From Cytophagales bacterium (lineage in GTDB: Bacteria > Bacteroidota > Bacteroidia > Cytophagales > Cyclobacteriaceae), in assembly GCA_025359125.1 (NCBI GenBank), contig JANYHI010000078.1, positions 62,001 through 126,000 of the forward strand: a stretch of DNA of 64,000 nucleotides, written 5' to 3'. This document shows, piece by piece, positions 59,374 through 64,000 of this stretch (within the stretch, counting starts at the first letter, position 1; every line of letters starts with the position of its first letter). Below the pieces are notes generated by a model, which was not told the origin of the DNA, did no database searches, and saw only the letters and a program-made list of their open reading frames with translations. The translations under genes were made by a program, and so were the position numbers.

Positions 59374-60297
59374 ATGAAAATAAGTTTCTCGGGGCTGCTT
59401 GTTGTTTTTTCTATTTTAGGATTACTATCATGCAATCACAAATCGCCCATTGAGGCAAGTTCAATCCCCGCTCACGAATCCAATTTATTTAAGGAATATT
59501 GGTATGGTGGAAAAGCAGAGCTGAATACGTATGAATTAGAACAATCCAGATATGGCGAGACGCGTGAAGGTAGTGCAGTTTTAATCTTTGTTACAGAAGA
59601 TTTTTCAAAAACAAAACAAGTCAAACTAGATAACCCTGAGAAATCAAATGGCGATAATGTAAAAGTTCTAAAAATGAATTTTACGAAAAATTTTGTCACT
59701 GGTATCTACCCTTATTCAATGATGCTGTCTTGCTTTACCCCCATTTACCAAAAGCAAGCCTTCCAAACTATTAAGGTATCTATGACTGCCCAAGAATGGT
59801 GCGGTCAGGTTTTTACTCAGCTAAATTTAAAAGGAAGCAACTACTCAGTTCAATCAAATTCTTATTTTGAAAAGGAAGGAGACCGGTTAGAAAAAATTAA
59901 AAGCTATTATTTAGAAGATGAAATCTGGAATCGAATTCGTTTAAATCCGGAAACGTTGCCAACCGGAGAAATTCAAATAATACCAGGCTTATTTTTTTCG
60001 AGATTACTCCATCAGAATATTAGGAATCAAAAGGCGCTCATTTCTAAACAAGAAAAAAATCATGAAACTATTTATTCCATTTATTTCCTTGCCGATCAAA
60101 GATCTCTTGTTATTACTTTTCAAAAGGCATTCCCTCATAAAATTTTAAAATGGGAAGAGAGCTTTATGGAGCGCGGTATTACGATAACAACCAAAGCCTA
60201 TCTTAATAAAAGTATTACGCTTGACTATTGGAATAAGAACAAAAACGAATTTTTATACTTACGCGATTCTTTAGGATTATCACGCACAAACTTTTAA
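59374..60297 (+). CDS. Bacteroidota lipoprotein of unknown function
   Basis: The best start is the ATG at 59374, giving 307 residues with lipobox LGLLSC (Cys20); an upstream TTG at 59275 adds 33 residues without a signal. The mature part opens FKEYWYGGKAELNTYELEQS and runs GSAVLIFVTEDFSKTKQVKL, a string seen in conserved Cytophagales/Flavobacteriia lipoproteins. Some databases label these as septum-formation inhibitor Maf, which looks like a mislabel, since no Maf motif is present. Possible beta-rich fold. The next gene starts 1 base after its stop. Confidence 0.7.
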   Translation: MKISFSGLLVVFSILGLLSCNHKSPIEASSIPAHESNLFKEYWYGGKAELNTYELEQSRYGETREGSAVLIFVTEDFSKTKQVKLDNPEKSNGDNVKVLKMNFTKNFVTGIYPYSMMLSCFTPIYQKQAFQTIKVSMTAQEWCGQVFTQLNLKGSNYSVQSNSYFEKEGDRLEKIKSYYLEDEIWNRIRLNPETLPTGEIQIIPGLFFSRLLHQNIRNQKALISKQEKNHETIYSIYFLADQRSLVITFQKAFPHKILKWEESFMERGITITTKAYLNKSITLDYWNKNKNEFLYLRDSLGLSRTNF

Positions 60298-60298
60298 A

Positions 60299-61456
60299 AT
60301 GATGCTTACTCTTCAACGTACTAAATTCACACTGCCCGCCAAAGGTATTTATTTGAATTGCGCCTATATGAGCCCGCTGTTAAAAAGTGTGGAGAAGGCT
60401 GGCATATCCGGTTTGGTAAGAAAGCGAAATCCATTTCAAATTTCTCCGGCTGATTTTTTTAAAGACTCTGAAATACTAAGAGGTGAGTTTGCTAAGCTAA
60501 TCAACACAACTGAAACTAATAGAATCGCTCTAATCCCGTCCGTCTCGTACGGAATGGCCAATGTGATGAATAATCTGAGAGTAACTTCAGGCGAAAATAT
60601 TATAGTGGCCGCAGAGCAATTTCCGAGCAACTACTACCCATGGGAGAAAATTTGTTTGGATAAAAAATTGAACTTAAAAATTATCTCTTCAATCAATGGC
60701 AATGGTCGCGGCAAAATCTGGAATGAGCGAATCTTAGATGCGATAGATGCGAAGACTAAATTAGTCGCTCTAGGCCATGTGCATTGGGCAGATGGAACGA
60801 TGTTTCAATTGGAAGAAATAAGAAAGAGAACAAAAGCGGTTGGCGCGTTACTCGTGATTGATGGAACACAATCTGTAGGAGCATTACCCTTTGATATACA
60901 GACAATTCAACCAGATGCGCTGATCTGTGGTGGTTATAAATGGTTGATGGGGCCATATTCATTAGGGCTCGCCTATTACGGAGAATATTTTGACAATGGA
61001 GTTCCGCTGGAGGAGAACTGGATCAACCGTAAGGAGAGTGAAAATTTTGCCGGTCTTGTAAATTATAGAAATGAGTATCAGCCGGGTGCACTTCGGTATG
61101 AAGTGGGCGAGCATAGCAATTTTATTCTAGTTCCTATGTTGACTGCCGCCTTAAAACAAATCAATCAATGGAAGCCAAAAAATATCCAAGCTTATTGTGA
61201 GAGGATTTCTAAAACTTCAATTGATAACTTACGCGATGCAGGATTTTGGATTGAAGAAAAAAAATCCAGAGGAGCACATTTATTTGGTATACGAATCCCT
61301 CAACATGCCAACCAAGAAAAACTCTCTTTACTAATTAAAAAAAATAATATCTCCGTTTCCTTTCGGGGAGATGCCATCCGTGTGGCTCCACATCTTTACA
61401 ATACAGAAAAAGAGATTACAAAACTGGCGAATGTTTTGAAAGCCGGATTAAAATAA
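60299..61456 (+). CDS. class V aminotransferase (PLP-dependent)
   Basis: A 385-residue fold-type I PLP enzyme, of the kynureninase/SufS/isopenicillin epimerase clade. The Schiff-base lysine is Lys214 in CGGYKWLMGPYSLGLAYYG; LVIDGTQSVGALPFD holds the PLP Asp and Gln. The N-terminus LNCAYMSPLLKSVE replaces the usual LNNG start. The C-terminal FRGDAIRVAPHLYNTEKEI is normal. The substrate is unclear. It is coupled to the lipoprotein gene upstream with a 1-base gap. Confidence 0.9.
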   Translation: MMLTLQRTKFTLPAKGIYLNCAYMSPLLKSVEKAGISGLVRKRNPFQISPADFFKDSEILRGEFAKLINTTETNRIALIPSVSYGMANVMNNLRVTSGENIIVAAEQFPSNYYPWEKICLDKKLNLKIISSINGNGRGKIWNERILDAIDAKTKLVALGHVHWADGTMFQLEEIRKRTKAVGALLVIDGTQSVGALPFDIQTIQPDALICGGYKWLMGPYSLGLAYYGEYFDNGVPLEENWINRKESENFAGLVNYRNEYQPGALRYEVGEHSNFILVPMLTAALKQINQWKPKNIQAYCERISKTSIDNLRDAGFWIEEKKSRGAHLFGIRIPQHANQEKLSLLIKKNNISVSFRGDAIRVAPHLYNTEKEITKLANVLKAGLK

Positions 61457-61460
61457 ATGA

Positions 61461-62231
61461 TCACCACTTACCACTGCTTCCTCCACCATCAAAACTTCCT
61501 CCTCCACCCGAAAAGCTACTTCCGGATTTACCAATCGAAGAATTGCTAAACATTGAGGTGGTTGAAGTGTCGCTAGAAGTTGGGTTTGTATTTCTGGAAG
61601 AAGATTTAGTGGTTTCTGCCGAAGATGATTTGCCTTCGTTGATAAAAGAATAGACGAGTAGGCCTATACAAATCAGCCCAAAAATAATTGCAAAAATTAT
61701 CCAGCCTGTATTGTCTTCATCTCCTGCCTCAGCAGTATATTCTCCTCTTGTAGATTTTATAATTAAATCAATAGCCGTGTTAACGCCTTCATCATAAGCA
61801 TTTCTTCTAAAAGCAGGGGTAACTTCATTTCTAATTATGCGACTGCACAACGCATCCGTTAATTTGCCTTGCAGCCCCTGCCCAACTTCTATCCTCATTT
61901 CATGGTCATCAATTGCCACCACAAATAATGCCCCATTATCTTTTAGCTTAGTTCCCAACCTCCACTTTTCTGCCACCTTCAAAGAATATTCTTCCATCAC
62001 TTCACCCTCAAGAGATGAAATAATCAACACAGCTATTTGATTCGATGTAGAATCTTCAAAAGTTTTTAATTCTTTCTCTAATTTATCAATGGTTGATGGC
62101 TGAAGAATTTTTGCTTCATCGTGCACACGTTGACCCCATAATTCAGGAATAGCTTTTTGAGCAAAGGTTGTGTTGAATACGAAAATGAAAAAGAGAAAGA
62201 GGTATTTAAAAACCGGAGCCGTGCGAGACAT
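61461..62231 (-). CDS. TPM-domain membrane protein with Gly/Ser-rich tail (1)
   Basis: About 256 residues from ATG 62231 (a TTG at 62243 adds four). A signal peptide (about 1-24, ending NTTFAQ) is followed by a TPM (TLP18.3/Psb32/MOLO-1) domain (about 28-155) with VHDEAKILQPSTIDKLEKEL and MRIEVGQGLQGKLTDAL. A membrane helix (about 180-200) leads to a cytoplasmic Ser/Thr/Asn-rich region and a Gly-rich end (SFSGGGGSFDGGGSSGKW). The type is YgcG-like. Function unknown; often grouped with LemA. Confidence 0.9.
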   Translation of the reverse strand: MSRTAPVFKYLFLFFIFVFNTTFAQKAIPELWGQRVHDEAKILQPSTIDKLEKELKTFEDSTSNQIAVLIISSLEGEVMEEYSLKVAEKWRLGTKLKDNGALFVVAIDDHEMRIEVGQGLQGKLTDALCSRIIRNEVTPAFRRNAYDEGVNTAIDLIIKSTRGEYTAEAGDEDNTGWIIFAIIFGLICIGLLVYSFINEGKSSSAETTKSSSRNTNPTSSDTSTTSMFSNSSIGKSGSSFSGGGGSFDGGGSSGKW

Positions 62232-62273
62232 AGTATTACTCAAATTTGAATTCTATAGTTCAAAAAAAATTCT

Positions 62274-63008
62274 TTACCAGGAGTCACTAGATCCGCCTCC
62301 ACCAAAACTACCTCCTCCACCAAAGTCAGAACCAGAACCCCACGAACTGGAGCTTCCTCCAAAACCTCCTCCACCCAATAAAGATCCCGCAGCCCAATAG
62401 CCGCCCATTCCACCTCCGCCTCCTTTTCTTCTCGAAAGAACTGCTATAATTATGATGATAAGAATAACTGTTGCCCAAGGAGATCGGCCTCCTCTCTTTC
62501 TAGTGGCTGGACTATCATTTTTATAAGTGCCTTTGATTGCCTGAATGATTGCGATGGTTCCTGCATAAACACCCGCATCGTAATTTCCTTGACGAAAATT
62601 AGGAGCCACTTCATTTCTGTTGATTCGGCTCGAGAGGGCATCTGTAAGAACTCCTTCTAATCCTTGCCCTACTTCAATTCGCATCTTACGATCTTGAATG
62701 GAGATAATAAAGATTACACCGTTGTCATTTTTCTCACTCCCTGCTTTCCACGCTTCTGCCACCCGAATGCCAAACCCGTCAATATCTTCACCTTCTAAAC
62801 TAGGCACAATAAGAATAACAATTTGGTTAGATGTGGAGTCGCGCTCTGCTTTCAAAATTTGTTCAAGCTGTGCAATGGTAGAAGCGGATAAAACATTGGC
62901 TTCATCGTGTACCCACACACCACCATGTGCTGGCACAACACGCTGCGCAAAAGTTTGTGCTACCGTGAAAATAAGAATGAATAAAAGAAATTGTATTCGA
63001 ACGCGCAT
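62274..63008 (-). CDS. TPM-domain membrane protein with Gly/Ser-rich tail (2)
   Basis: A 244-residue paralogue of the neighbouring gene at 61461. It has a signal peptide (1-21, ending TVAQTFAQ), a TPM domain (about 25-150; VHDEANVLSASTIAQLEQIL, MRIEVGQGLEGVLTDALSSR), a membrane helix (about 172-190) and a Gly/Ser-rich C-terminus ending SFGGGGSSDSW. The two probably arose by tandem duplication. They are in one operon with the TPM gene at 63045. Confidence 0.92.
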   Translation of the reverse strand: MRVRIQFLLFILIFTVAQTFAQRVVPAHGGVWVHDEANVLSASTIAQLEQILKAERDSTSNQIVILIVPSLEGEDIDGFGIRVAEAWKAGSEKNDNGVIFIISIQDRKMRIEVGQGLEGVLTDALSSRINRNEVAPNFRQGNYDAGVYAGTIAIIQAIKGTYKNDSPATRKRGGRSPWATVILIIIIIAVLSRRKGGGGGMGGYWAAGSLLGGGGFGGSSSSWGSGSDFGGGGSFGGGGSSDSW

Positions 63009-63044
63009 ATTGAATGGAATGTTAAAAATTGGATCAATTAATTT

Positions 63045-63698
63045 TTATGACTCCATGCGCAAGTCGTCTCTCAACTCATTGACATCATCAACGGTTTTCA
63101 AAAATCCTTTTTCCAAAAGAATTTCTCCGCTTCGTAAAATAGCTGCTTCAATTCCTTCTGCTACCTTTCCCATTCGTATATTTTCGGTGATACCGCGCAC
63201 CATTTTATCCCACTCTTTTTGTTCTACTACTTTGCTAATACCACGGTCGGCCATAATAATTACTTCTCGCTCAAAGAATGAAACAAAAATCATTATGCCT
63301 GTGCGGTGGCGCGTGGCAAACACCTCTTCTTGTAAAAAAGCATTTTCGGCACGTTTACGTGTAGCTTGGTCTAAATGCTTTTGATTCATCAGCAATCGCT
63401 TTAGCGGGTCAATATAGTTAGTGGCGAGTGAGCCGATTAAGCCAGCTAAAGTAACAGAAAGAAAAATTAGAAGTGGATCATAGATTGCCAGCGAAGGAAT
63501 ATACCTGTCAAAAATAATTATAGCCAAAAAAGATAATCCTGCCAACAGTAGAAAGCCTCTGTAAATTGCAATGGAATAGAAGCCGCTCTTCTCCACAAAA
63601 ACAGGAACAATCTCTCCGGAAATTTTTTCTTCTGCAGTATGCACTGCCGCTTTGATGCGATCGAGATCTTTTTGGCTGAATCTGCTTTGAATTGACAT
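63045..63698 (-). CDS. TPM-domain membrane protein (3), divergent type
   Basis: A 217-residue protein. It lacks a signal peptide: the TPM-like domain is split, with FSQKDLDRIKAAVHTAEEKI at the start and ERAENAFLQEEVFATRHRTG-like text in the second half (MIFVSFFEREVIIMADRGIS). Two membrane helices lie between (about 47-66 and 74-93). The C-terminus is helical. It is the first gene of the three-gene TPM unit. The typical LemA partner is not adjacent but is found at 40311. Confidence 0.87.
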   Translation of the reverse strand: MSIQSRFSQKDLDRIKAAVHTAEEKISGEIVPVFVEKSGFYSIAIYRGFLLLAGLSFLAIIIFDRYIPSLAIYDPLLIFLSVTLAGLIGSLATNYIDPLKRLLMNQKHLDQATRKRAENAFLQEEVFATRHRTGIMIFVSFFEREVIIMADRGISKVVEQKEWDKMVRGITENIRMGKVAEGIEAAILRSGEILLEKGFLKTVDDVNELRDDLRMES

Positions 63699-63805
63699 AG
63701 GGATTTTTTTTATGCTTAGAGAGTAAAATTAGAAAATACTATTTATCTTTTGATGTTATTTCTACGGTTGATCAAAATACATCTTCAAGCTAGATCGGGT
63801 ATAGC

Positions 63806-64000
63806 TCAGTACCTCAGAATGTCGTTCAACGTTTTTATTGATCGACTAAGCTCATCATCCTGAATGCTTCCAACTTTTCTGACAAGTCTTTCCTTCGAGA
63901 CAGATCGAATATGAAAAATCAATATCTCAGATACCATCTTTAAACCATTAATTTTATTTGGGGCAAGTATAGGATTTCCTTTGTAGTTTTTGATTTGTGT
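63806..64000 (-). CDS. MazF/PemK-type endoribonuclease toxin, C-terminal part
   Basis: The frame is open from the window edge to a TGA at 63806-63808, giving 64 residues. The text KGNPILAPNKINGLKMVSEI is followed by IRSVSKERLVRKVGSIQDDE and LNDILRY. This matches the C-terminal half of the PemK/MazF toxins, where a hydrophobic strand and the (V/I)R(S/T)VSKERL motif form the dimer and the RNA site. MazF toxins cut mRNA at short motifs. The N-terminal part and the antitoxin gene would lie beyond 64000. Confidence 0.85.
   Translation of the reverse strand, partial: TQIKNYKGNPILAPNKINGLKMVSEILIFHIRSVSKERLVRKVGSIQDDELSRSIKTLNDILRY

Noticed and set aside
62698-63384. 228-codon plus-strand open frame across two TPM genes
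   Set aside because: It spans the intergenic region and parts of two well-supported minus-strand genes and shows no domain; antisense artefact.
1-64000. tRNA, rRNA, riboswitch and prophage signals
   Set aside because: Reading both strands of the gaps showed no cloverleaf, rRNA text, known riboswitch core or phage genes; a covariance-model search could still find small RNAs I cannot see.

Overview
The window is from a Bacteroidota chromosome, most likely order Cytophagales. Supporting traits are the AT-rich base composition, very few Shine-Dalgarno sequences, promoters of the TTTG / TAnnTTTG type, many SPI and SPII signal peptides, a type IX secretion (T9SS) type B C-terminal domain, a PorE-like TPR/propeller/OmpA protein, FtsX-type 800-residue permeases and TPM/LemA proteins. 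I cannot name a genus. No tRNA or rRNA gene was recognised. Genes are dense and the only long gene-free stretches are 15139-15435 (REP-like repeats) and 58653-59016 (candidate DnaA boxes).

Layout. 1-10104: end of a GH20 hexosaminidase, a tricorn-like protease, small translation and stress genes (IF2_N-like protein, ArfB, VOC, OmpA, J-domain/KTSC, CDGSH) and a TPR histidine kinase. 10106-20198: a minus-strand heme cluster, hemA-C-D-E-F-(RAYT transposase)-B-L-psbP-like-H-J, which covers every step from glutamyl-tRNA to protoheme. It is broken only by a REP-associated transposase set inside its own palindromic repeats. 20312-30256: a small hypothetical gene, a beta-lactamase-fold hydrolase, DinB, Dabb, a DbpA-type helicase, a very large BNR/sortilin-like protein and the PorE-like protein.

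30318-37256: a tightly packed minus-strand run holding a lipoprotein, DinB, PBP4-type carboxypeptidase, GH3 hexosaminidase, three tiny membrane coiled-coil proteins, hutG and hutF. The GH3 enzyme and the small proteins share lysine-rich tails, and one small gene seems to have a 5' frameshift. 37381-47009: secreted proteins, an M20 amidohydrolase, LemA, beta-barrels, a di-heme peroxidase, asd and a lamin-tail cell-surface protein. 47091-52585: a DksA-like protein, ScpB, a pseudouridine synthase with a 300-residue disordered extension, and a T9SS cargo protein.

52591-64000: an FtsX-like permease, an ECF sigma factor with its putative anti-sigma partner, a solute-binding protein, two thioredoxin-fold proteins, a candidate replication-origin-like patch, a lipoprotein, a class V aminotransferase, three TPM-domain proteins and, at the right edge, the C-terminal end of a MazF/PemK toxin.

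The most interesting points are the complete heme cluster hosting a RAYT/REP locus, the lysine-tailed small-protein operon with its apparent frameshift, the DnaA-box patch, and a small inverted-repeat (MITE-like) family in intergenic DNA. No clearly new defence or biosynthetic system was found.
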